Translations under genes and position numbers: made by a program
The notes under the pieces: model-generated
What the model saw: the letters and a program-made list of their open reading frames with translations, nothing else
The model's database searches: none
What the model was told of the DNA's origin: nothing
Assembly (NCBI GenBank): GCA_030739585.1
Contig: JASLYX010000002.1
Location: forward strand, 206,392 to 270,391
Direction of reading: 5' to 3'
Source of the DNA: Candidatus Bathyarchaeota archaeon
Lineage (GTDB): Archaea > Thermoproteota > Bathyarchaeia > TCS64
Length of the DNA: 64,000 nt
Part shown: in pieces, positions 57,210 through 64,000 of the stretch
Layout of the letters: each line of letters begins with the position of its first letter
Numbering within the stretch: position 1 is the first letter of the stretch

Positions 57210-58250
57210 ATGAACCATGTCGTCCTCGGCAGGACAGGTCTTAAGGTCAATCCCTTCGGATTCGGAGGAATCCCCATTCAACGTGTAACTGAAGATGAGG
57301 CAGTTGCCGTAGTCCGTCGCTGCTACGATCTTGGGGTTAACTACTTCGACACGGCCAGGGGCTACACCGTAAGTGAGGAGCGAATCGGCAAGGCTCTTAA
57401 GGATGTCAGAGATGATGTCATTTTTGCCACAAAGTCTGGCCGCAGGACCGCAGAGGGGTTGGAGGCAGATCTCGAGACCAGCTTGGGGAACCTCCGTACT
57501 GATCGGGTTGATGTTTACCAGCTCCATAATGTTTCCAGCCCGGAAGCTTGGGCGGAGATTAAGGGTCCCGGTGGTGCCCTAACGGCACTTTACCGGGCTA
57601 AGGACAGAGGTCAGATCGAGCATCTGGGAATCACTAGCCACGACCCGGGGATTTGCATCGAGATCATTGAGGAAGACATCTTCGAGACTATGATGATTCC
57701 CTTCAACTATCTCACCCCGATCCCTCAGGAGAGACTCCTCCCACTGTGCCGAAATATGAATGTGGGAACTATTGTTATGAAACCCTTTGGTGGTGGCGCC
57801 TTCACCAATGTCAATGCTGCCCTTAGATTTGTCCTTGGGAGCGAGAATGTTGACGTCGTCATCCCTGGGATGATGACTATCGGCGAGTTGGAGGAAAACC
57901 ACGCCGTTGCTACCGGTTCTCTGAACCTCAGCCTGGAGGACAACGCCCTGATTGAGATAGACAGGGCGGAATTGGGTGTCCAGTTCTGCCGGGCCTGCAA
58001 CTACTGCCAGCCCTGCCAGCAGGATATCCCCATAAGCTATGTGCTAAGGGCTGAGAGCCAGACGCTAAAGAGGATGGGATGGAGGTCCGGTATGGAGGAG
58101 AGGTTGATTGACGTAATTGAGGTGACTCGAACCTGCTCAGAATGCGCAGAGTGCGAGGATAGATGCCCCTATGGTCTTCCCATCAGGGAGCTCATCCAGA
58201 AAAGGGCTGACTCCTTGGAAGTTTTACTCGAGGCGAGGATCCTAGAGTGA
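57210..58250 (+). CDS. Aldo/keto reductase with two C-terminal [4Fe-4S] motifs
   Basis: 346 residues. The barrel has NYFDTARGYTVSEERIG (catalytic Asp and Tyr), FATKSGRRT (Lys) and YQLHNVSSP (His). The C-terminal part carries CRACNYCQPCQQD and CSECAECEDRCPYG, two ferredoxin-like clusters, as in the Fe-S AKR subfamily. It might oxidise an alcohol or a sugar and pass electrons on. It diverges from a Gfo/Idh gene across an inverted repeat. Confidence 0.87.
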   Translation: MNHVVLGRTGLKVNPFGFGGIPIQRVTEDEAVAVVRRCYDLGVNYFDTARGYTVSEERIGKALKDVRDDVIFATKSGRRTAEGLEADLETSLGNLRTDRVDVYQLHNVSSPEAWAEIKGPGGALTALYRAKDRGQIEHLGITSHDPGICIEIIEEDIFETMMIPFNYLTPIPQERLLPLCRNMNVGTIVMKPFGGGAFTNVNAALRFVLGSENVDVVIPGMMTIGELEENHAVATGSLNLSLEDNALIEIDRAELGVQFCRACNYCQPCQQDIPISYVLRAESQTLKRMGWRSGMEERLIDVIEVTRTCSECAECEDRCPYGLPIRELIQKRADSLEVLLEARILE

Positions 58251-58298
58251 TCCAGAATCGCACTGGTAGGCGCTGGAAAACCAGCGTACAGGGGTTAG

Positions 58299-58876
58299 TT
58301 AATGGTTTTCGTCTAACAACTCGTAGTATCCTTGAGAATGTTTGCAAGCAGGGCAGGTGTCTGGAGGCTCTTCTTCGAGGTGGATATAACCACAGTTCCG
58401 GCATTTCCAGAGGACTATTGCGTCTCTTTTGAACACTATCCCCTTCAGCACGTTGTCTAGGAGCTTCCTAAACCTTATTTCATGCCGTTCCTCGACATCG
58501 CCGATCTCCTCGAAGGCCTCGTCTACCCTCCCAAATCCCTCTTGCCTCGCGATTTCCTTAAATCCTGGGTAGAGAGTGCCCCCCCTTCCAGCTTCTCCCC
58601 CTCTGCTCAGCCAGAAGGTTCTCTGCCGTATTCCCTATCCTTCCAGCGGGGTATTGGGCCGTGATCTCAACGTTGCTGCCTAGGAGATGATTGAAGAAGA
58701 TCTCAGTGTTACTCCTTTTCGTTTCTTGCCGAGTCCACGAAGATTCCAGCGATCTGATGGTATCCCTCAGCCTTGGCGACATTAGCGAAAAATGTGTACC
58801 TGTTCCGCGCCTGACTCTCCCCTGCGAATGATTTCAGCAGATTTTTTTCTGTCTCAGAGCAATGCAGATCGTCCAT
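58299..58876 (-). pseudogene. Frameshifted rubrerythrin
   Basis: Reading leftward from the ATG at 58876: SFAGESQARNRYTFFANVAK, then GIFVDSARNEKE, frame change, EIFFNHLLGSNVEITAQYPAG, NTAENLLAE, frame change, then TLYPGFKEIARQEGF and the rubredoxin-like CRNCGYIHL, TCPACKHSQGYYELL to TAA at 58299-58301. The two shifts are one-base insertions near 58735 and in a G-rich run near 58590. The rest is clean, so either the gene has just died or the assembly has indel errors. Confidence 0.8.
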
Positions 58877-59448
58877 TAACTCAATTTCATGAGAATATTA
58901 ATTGGATAATAAAAAGAGGTCCATTCAATCTCCTCCTAGTATCGTCTACATCCGTGAATAAGATAAGAGATTTATAAGGACCTTAAACATGGCTTTGAAA
59001 TATGTGATCCCCGATGTAGAGACTAAAGGACCACTAAAAATGCCAAAGATTTTTAGCTCCTACTCCTCAGGGACATTGACTACGAGTCCCTCCCTAGGGG
59101 GATATCTCCGACCATAACCAAGCATACCGATATGTGCTTTGGTGACCTCAATAATTCTCTTAGTTACTTATGTGCGTTCATCGTACATTTAAAGAACAGA
59201 CATCTTTGTTTTAGTAGAGATTAGTCTTGTAATGGAACAGGTAACTATTCAACGTCCGTAAACCCTTGTTCAAGTTCTTCATATCTCCGAGGCAAAAGTG
59301 TCGCTCCTTGCACTCGCACACAAGTGAGGATGAACATACTCTCTTCTTGTACACCTTTATTGTTAGACCTCTTTCAGCTCTGATGGTGTCAAAAATGTAA
59401 AAGGTTTGTACGTTTAATAGTTCATAGCAATTTCAAGGAGAAAAGAAC
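58877..59448. other. 572-bp spacer with a minus-strand remnant
   Basis: A minus-strand stretch between stop codons (59060-59167) reads IIEVTKAHIGMLGYGRRYPP then REGLVVNVPEE, protein-like but only 36 codons and without a start. It is probably a fossil of a gene end. The right part (59380-59448) has an AAGGAG ribosome site for the transporter gene. Confidence 0.35.
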
Positions 59449-60663
59449 ATGCGTGATAATGAGGATTTGGGAGAGGTGAAGCGGAGCCGCTGGATCGTGA
59501 CTTCCCTCTTCCTTTCAATCTTCTCCACATACCCTAATTCCGTTGTCTCCATCCTTCTTCTTGTTGAGATTGGGCTCACATTCGATCAACCTGTCGGGGT
59601 GATGGCCCAGATGCGAACCCTAGGGTCATTAGTGGGGTTCTTTTCGGCTATCGCGATGGTTGCCCTAAGCGTTCGATTCAAAGCCAAGGCCCTGCTCCTA
59701 GCTGGTCTCTCGTTCTTGGGCATTTCGTCCCTTGGAAGCGGATTGGCGCCAAATGTTGAATCACTGACTGTCTTCTATGCTATAACAGGGATAGGGATCT
59801 CACTGGTGGAGCCCATGGTGAGAACCCTAGTGGCTTACTATTATCCCATAAGTAAGAGATCTATGGTCATTGGCTGGATGGGGGCTGGAGGGAGCCTAAC
59901 GTTCATCATGGGGGGATTTACCGTGGGGTACATTGGGCTAAAATGGGGGTGGAGGGCGGCTTTCTTGGGATATGCGATGGTCCTTCCTCTAATTGGGTTG
60001 GTTCTCGCCTTCAGGGGGATTCCATCCCAGAATGTGGTAAGCCAGATAAAGGATGCTAATCTCATGTCTGGATTTAGTGCCATTACTTCGAACAGGTCTG
60101 CGCTAGCATGCCTCGTAGGTAACCTGCTGGCATCGGCCATGAGCCAGGGGATTTATCTCTTCAGCCTCTCCTATCTCAAGGAAGTTCTTCTGCTCTCTCC
60201 GGGGCTCGCTTCCACGATATTTTCCATATCATCTGGATTCTTTTTTATCGGCAGCTTAGCCAACGGATGGATTGCGGAAAGGCTTGGACGTAAGAGAGCA
60301 ACGATCTCCTCAATCCTTGTCTTTACTTTTTTCACTGTCTTGTACCCAATCCTCCCTGGCGTTTGGTGGACTGTAGCCTCAGTCATGCTAGCTCACCTCT
60401 TCGCCGCGATTCAGTACTCGACATCTGCCAGTCTCAGCCTTGAACAGCTTCCCGGTGCACGAGGCTCCATGATGTCTATGCATACGGCCTCTTCATGCCT
60501 TGGCTACGCTCTTGGGACCAGCGTTGGTGGCCTTGTGCTTATCTACTATGGATGGGATCCCCTGGGTGCTGTACTTGGGGGACTTGGTATCATCGCGACC
60601 GCCGTCTATATTTTTCTATCCGAGGGACCCGATGACGCAAGATCTATTATAGTCTCAGTCTAA
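59449..60663 (+). CDS. MFS transporter
   Basis: 404 residues with about 12 membrane helices. The N-terminal half has MRTLGSLVGFFSAIAM and the helix 4-5 region GISLVEPMVRTLVAYYYP; the second half repeats with WIAERLGRKRATISS, the MFS loop motif after helix 8. A well-placed AAGGAG precedes the ATG. The substrate is unknown; it follows the catabolic genes by 0.6 kb. Confidence 0.85.
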   Translation: MRDNEDLGEVKRSRWIVTSLFLSIFSTYPNSVVSILLLVEIGLTFDQPVGVMAQMRTLGSLVGFFSAIAMVALSVRFKAKALLLAGLSFLGISSLGSGLAPNVESLTVFYAITGIGISLVEPMVRTLVAYYYPISKRSMVIGWMGAGGSLTFIMGGFTVGYIGLKWGWRAAFLGYAMVLPLIGLVLAFRGIPSQNVVSQIKDANLMSGFSAITSNRSALACLVGNLLASAMSQGIYLFSLSYLKEVLLLSPGLASTIFSISSGFFFIGSLANGWIAERLGRKRATISSILVFTFFTVLYPILPGVWWTVASVMLAHLFAAIQYSTSASLSLEQLPGARGSMMSMHTASSCLGYALGTSVGGLVLIYYGWDPLGAVLGGLGIIATAVYIFLSEGPDDARSIIVSV

Positions 60664-61281
60664 AATCTCAATTCTGGTTTGGCATTGTCTGAACCGACCC
60701 AACGCGAGGAGGATCAAACATGGTGGTATGCAACTTTCGCTGCTAGGAGATAATAGAGGGCTAAGGTGACTTCACCGTCAATATTGAGGGGAAGACCAAC
60801 TATTACTGCTCTAACGGGCATTCTCTCGTCATCTGAGACATGACGGAGGTCCACCTAGGGAAAGTCTCTTAGGTCTTATTCTAAGAAAGGGTTTTTCAGG
60901 ATCATCGAGAACGTGTATCTTTAGTTATTTTATCTTTTTCTTACTTTAATTTAAGCAATAGTAGTATTCATTATAGTATGTTGATTGTTTGGAATTATAA
61001 CGATTTAGTAAATATGGTCAAAAAATGCTGAAAATATTGCCTGAATCAATGAGCTAACCTGTTAATCTTTTTGTTGTTGTTTATCGAACGTATTTTTTTT
61101 AATATCGGTGGAAACTCATGCGGTAATATGACGCGTGATTCTATTGGAAGGCCTCTCTCTTTTTTTACATTATGGAGTTCGTTCCTATCTATCATTTAAT
61201 TAAAACTATGGATACTTGGACTACTCTATTTCATGAAATATTCGACATAATCAAATATCTAGGCACTAAATACCCCCTTAT
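60664..61281. other. 618-bp spacer with a possible zinc-ribbon remnant
   Basis: On the plus strand near 60755-60840 the frame GDFTVNIEGKTNYYCSNGHS recalls a short ribbon, but stops break it. Further right the sequence is AT-rich (60930-61280), and an AAATACCCCCTTAT stretch precedes the epimerase. No intact gene. Confidence 0.35.
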
Positions 61282-62232
61282 ATGACATGTCTGATTACTG
61301 GGGGAGCCGGTTTCATAGGTAGCCATCTCGTGGATTTAATGATGGAATTAGGTGAGACTGTCCACGTTCTAGATAACCTGAGTTCCGGAGATCTAAATAA
61401 TATTTCCGCGTGGTTGACCTCCCCTCGCCTTACGGTATTTCAAGGAGATATTCTTAACAAGGAACATATTTCTGAAGCTCTTGAGGGTTGCGATACCGTT
61501 TTTCATCTGGCTGCTAATCCTGAGGTTCGAAGTGAAAACGCTAGTCCTACTGACCATTTTAAACAGAATATTCAAGGGACATACAATCTATTGGAATGTA
61601 TACGTGAGTCTGGAGGAGTTAAGCGATATGTATTCGCTTCGACTTCTACTGTATACGGTGAACCTTCTGTGATCCCTACTCCCGAGACCTATGCTCCTTT
61701 AATGCCCATTTCACATTACGGGGCCTCTAAATTAGCGTCGGAAGCCCTCTCTATGGCGTATGCCTCTATGTATGAATTTGGTTGCGTAGTCTATCGATTT
61801 GCCAATGTTATTGGGCCTAGGAGTAATCATGGTGTAATCTATGATTTTGTTACAAAGCTGAAGGAGACTCCTTCTCGTCTTGAGGTTCTCGGGGATGGTA
61901 CACAAACTAAATCATATCTCTATGTTGATGATTGTATTACGGGTGTAATGGCTGGATTGGATAATCTTGGCCATCAAATTAGGATATATAATATTGGCTC
62001 TAATACTCGTGTAGATGTGCTATCGCTAGCAAGTGCTGTCGTTGATGTTGTTGGTTTTGAAGATGTGGAAATTTATACTACCGGGGGCGTTAGTGGAGGG
62101 CGTGGATGGAAAGGTGATGTAAAAAAAATGCAGTTGGATATAACTTTATTACATTCAAAAGGTTGGAGAGCCGAATTATCCAGTTTGGAAGCTATAACAG
62201 AAACAGCAAAGTGTCTTAATGCTTTACTATAG
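61282..62232 (+). CDS. UDP-sugar epimerase, GalE-like (extended SDR)
   Basis: 316 residues. The NAD site is LITGGAGFIGSHLVDLM, the active site FASTSTVYGEP with HYGASKLASEAL (YxxxK). YRFANVIGPRSNHGV and LEVLGDGTQTKSYLYVDD are typical for the UDP-glucose 4-epimerase group. It would supply UDP-galactose or a similar sugar for glycans. The region is AT-rich and may be laterally acquired. Confidence 0.87.
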   Translation: MTCLITGGAGFIGSHLVDLMMELGETVHVLDNLSSGDLNNISAWLTSPRLTVFQGDILNKEHISEALEGCDTVFHLAANPEVRSENASPTDHFKQNIQGTYNLLECIRESGGVKRYVFASTSTVYGEPSVIPTPETYAPLMPISHYGASKLASEALSMAYASMYEFGCVVYRFANVIGPRSNHGVIYDFVTKLKETPSRLEVLGDGTQTKSYLYVDDCITGVMAGLDNLGHQIRIYNIGSNTRVDVLSLASAVVDVVGFEDVEIYTTGGVSGGRGWKGDVKKMQLDITLLHSKGWRAELSSLEAITETAKCLNALL

Positions 62233-62347
62233 TGAGTTTACGTGATACTTTATGCTGTTGTACATAGTACTCCCTCGAAAATATCTTTTAACTTAAAAAG
62301 ATCATAAATATGCCCATTATAAAACCATAATTATTAAATGATGGAAA

Positions 62348-62905
62348 GTGTTTTGTCCTATGCTTACGATGTCAAGTGACACAGAATTAGTATTAAATAT
62401 CGATGCTAAGCGATTTATTGGGTTTCTACTAATTTCAGGAATGATTTTGTTTTCTCTTACGGGATACTTTTCTGCATTGTGGGCTTTTATTGCCCCCTCC
62501 GAAGATTATCCTATTCATATAAATTCTGTTTTTGCGTCGGATGTTAATGGAACGGTTCAAACCTCTTTTGCTAGGGGAAGTATGTTTATGCTGAATGTTT
62601 CGGTAGAGCGAGCGACACAATACCTCTATCGGTCTTCCTATAACTACTGGGACACTGGCAATTCTACGTCATATCTTCTTCTTGTTCGAGTTGTTTATAA
62701 TGGTCAATCGGTTTTTCATGGATTCGTAGCTGACTCAATTTCCTCGGAGGAAATTCTTTCTAGAGGTGTCGGTTTTCTGATAGATGACACTGCTGACACC
62801 GGTAGTTATACCGCTTATGTGTATATTTGGAGCGATTGGCTTCCAGATGGTGTCATCTTGGCTGACAACAGCGGGTATTCCACCTCCTTCACGGTCACAT
62901 CTTAA
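62348..62905 (+). CDS. Membrane-anchored exported protein of unknown family
   Basis: 185 residues (ATG at 62360 or 62369 are likely starts). An N-terminal hydrophobic helix (FLLISGMILFSLTGYFSALWAF) is followed by an outside domain of beta character (SMFMLNVSVERATQYLYRSS, FHGFVADSISSEE, TAYVYIWSDWLPDG). It precedes the repeat protein by 12 bp, so they may be co-expressed as an envelope pair. I do not recognise the family. Confidence 0.7.
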   Translation: MFCPMLTMSSDTELVLNIDAKRFIGFLLISGMILFSLTGYFSALWAFIAPSEDYPIHINSVFASDVNGTVQTSFARGSMFMLNVSVERATQYLYRSSYNYWDTGNSTSYLLLVRVVYNGQSVFHGFVADSISSEEILSRGVGFLIDDTADTGSYTAYVYIWSDWLPDGVILADNSGYSTSFTVTS

Positions 62906-62917
62906 GGTGTTAGTGAA

Positions 62918-64000
62918 ATGAATCGGAAACTTTTTTCGGCGACGTTGTTAGTTTTGGTGTCTCTCTCAGTATTCACTCCAAGTGTGTATGCTGCGATGAG
63001 TGTATCAACTACAAAGTTTTCCTATACTATTGGAGAGCGCGTAACTATGACCGTTTCCGGTGCCTCAGCTACCTCTTTTTTGCTTCTCCAGGTCAATAAT
63101 CCTTCAGGGAATCCTATAGACTACTGGCAAACAAAGGTAAGCACAGTTGGTAGCTATACAAACCCGCGCTGGAATACTACAGATTCTCTTTCACCCGGTT
63201 TATATCGAATTATCGTTAAAGACCAAGTTACTAAACAGTTGGCTGTTACAAGTTTTTACCTAACCAGTCCTGTGCCTCAATATTTTCCTCCTCCACCGGC
63301 CTCAGTTGATATTGAGGATCTTGACCCTGAGGATGCAGCTACTATAATGGAAGATCTTGATCCTGCAGATGCTGCTGATTTGTTAGAAGATATGGATACA
63401 GAGTTTGTTGCGGATATTGTTGAGGATGTTTCTGTTGAGACTGCCTCTGATCTCTTTGAAGCGATGGAGGTAGGTACGGTTGCTGGTATTGTTGAGGAGA
63501 TTTCTGTTGAGACTGTGGCGGATGTCTTTGGGATGATGGATGTAGATACAGTTGTTAATGTTATTGATGAAGTGTCCATCGAGACTGTGGCGGATGTCTT
63601 TGAGGTGATGGAGATGGATGAGGCTGCAAATATTGTTGAGGAGGTTTCTGTTGAGACTGCCTCTGATATCTTTGAAGCGATGGAGGTAGTTGCGGTTGCT
63701 GGTATTGTTGAGGATGTTTCTGTTGGTCATGTAGCGGATATCTTTGAGACGATGGAGGTAGATACGGTTGTTGATGTTATTGAGGAGGTTTCTGTTGAGA
63801 CTGTGGCGGATGTCTTTGATGAGATGATAGTAGACGCGGTTGTTGATATTGTTGAGGAGCTGCAGTTAGATACGGTTGTTGATATTGTTGAGGAGGTTTC
63901 TGTTGGTCATGTAGCGGATATCTTTGAGGAGCTGCAGTTAGATACGGTTGTTGATATTGTTGAGGAGGTTTCTGTTGGTCATGTAGCGGATATCTTTGAG
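62918..64000 (+). CDS. Secreted protein with acidic helical (MgtE_N-like) tandem repeats, cut by the window end
   Basis: The gene runs open from ATG 62918 to the last base (361 codons). A signal peptide (LFSATLLVLVSLSVFTPSVYA, first ~25 residues) is followed by an Ig-like or macroglobulin-like beta domain (TIGERVTMTVSG, then DSLSPGLYRIIV) and a Pro-rich hinge (YFPPPPAS). From about residue 128 acidic repeats follow: IEDLDPEDAATIMEDLDPAD, then units of the type VSVETVADVFEVME with about 24 residues per two helices. The pattern LDPEDAADLLE resembles the MgtE N-terminal helical repeat, here outside a transporter. The last two 72-nt units (63857-63928, 63929-64000) are identical. Confidence 0.85.
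   Translation, partial: MNRKLFSATLLVLVSLSVFTPSVYAAMSVSTTKFSYTIGERVTMTVSGASATSFLLLQVNNPSGNPIDYWQTKVSTVGSYTNPRWNTTDSLSPGLYRIIVKDQVTKQLAVTSFYLTSPVPQYFPPPPASVDIEDLDPEDAATIMEDLDPADAADLLEDMDTEFVADIVEDVSVETASDLFEAMEVGTVAGIVEEISVETVADVFGMMDVDTVVNVIDEVSIETVADVFEVMEMDEAANIVEEVSVETASDIFEAMEVVAVAGIVEDVSVGHVADIFETMEVDTVVDVIEEVSVETVADVFDEMIVDAVVDIVEELQLDTVVDIVEEVSVGHVADIFEELQLDTVVDIVEEVSVGHVADIFE
63857..64000 (+). repeat. Two identical 72-nt in-frame coding repeats
   Basis: GAGCTGCAGTTAGATACGG starts each unit at 63857 and 63929, and both run to an identical ATCTTTGAG end. Each codes for a 24-residue segment. Earlier units (from about 63300) have diverged, so the array is growing at its 3' side. Confidence 0.9.

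Noticed and set aside
63277..63730. Repetitive minus-strand frames opposite the repeat protein
   Set aside because: They are the antisense of in-frame plus-strand repeats, which have a signal peptide and start; the repeats are low-complexity in all frames.
63300..64000. Could the repeats be a CRISPR array
   Set aside because: Units are contiguous, in frame and have no unique spacers; they code for protein.

Overview
The window is archaeal. The evidence is an archaeal 16S-23S rRNA operon with bulge-helix type processing stems, no tRNA in the spacer and no linked 5S, plus archaea-typical genes: NAC, MBF1, PDCD5, an Sm-like protein with a C-terminal extension, archaeosine TGT, two beta-CASP/CPSF-like nucleases, F420-dependent Mtd, F420:NADP oxidoreductase and sulfopyruvate decarboxylase ComDE. 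A ribosomal protein eL38 gene and a spacer without tRNA point towards the TACK side. A Bathyarchaeia-like organism fits the mix of genes, but this is a guess, not a placement. Coding density is moderate. There are several long spacers, some AT-rich (about 33.4-36.5 kb and 61-64 kb), and at least three decayed genes.

Layout. 1-4117: a lipoyl-assembly operon made of two LipS-type radical SAM proteins (the first cut by the window edge), a lipoate-protein ligase fused to a Cys-rich DUF116 domain, and a LipT-like flavoprotein. A decayed PadR regulator follows. 4947-7317: a TlpA-like thioredoxin and CcdA pair (thiol-disulfide traffic across the membrane), then a DUF362 protein. 7344-13248 (minus): a cation/proton antiporter, an ArsB/NhaD-type transporter with an overlapping coiled-coil gene, and an alkaline-phosphatase-superfamily phosphodiesterase. 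14-16.5 kb: sparse, with tRNA-Gly(GCC), eL38 and a 47-residue zinc ribbon.

16.5-27.2 kb is the information and C1 core: two beta-CASP nucleases, NAC, folD and fhs read leftward; mtd (F420/tetrahydromethanopterin) reads rightward from a 71-80 bp divergent spacer. MBF1, an AK6-like kinase, a zinc ribbon, the Sm-like protein and archaeosine TGT follow. Tetrahydrofolate and tetrahydromethanopterin C1 enzymes side by side suggest two C1 carriers or a hybrid route.

27.2-36.9 kb: a class III aminotransferase; an HTH regulator divergent from comDE, with repeated AGGATAA elements between them; then a glycosyltransferase, PIG-L deacetylase, ATP-grasp ligase and a second phosphodiesterase, which look like a surface-glycan or small-molecule island. 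37.2-45.9 kb: PDCD5, tungsten aldehyde:ferredoxin oxidoreductase, an XPD-like helicase with a zinc-ribbon N-terminus, an M19 dipeptidase, Fno, a TRAM-like protein and a PadR regulator with a clear palindromic operator.

46-50.9 kb: the rRNA operon. 52.1-58.3 kb: a catabolic-looking set (DUF3830 cyclophilin-like protein, epimerase, two tandem aspartoacylase-like metalloenzymes, Gfo/Idh oxidoreductase, Fe-S aldo/keto reductase), then a frameshifted rubrerythrin. 59.4-64 kb: an MFS transporter, a GalE-like epimerase and two cell-envelope proteins. The last is a secreted protein whose acidic helical repeats are still expanding (two identical 72-nt units) and runs off the window.
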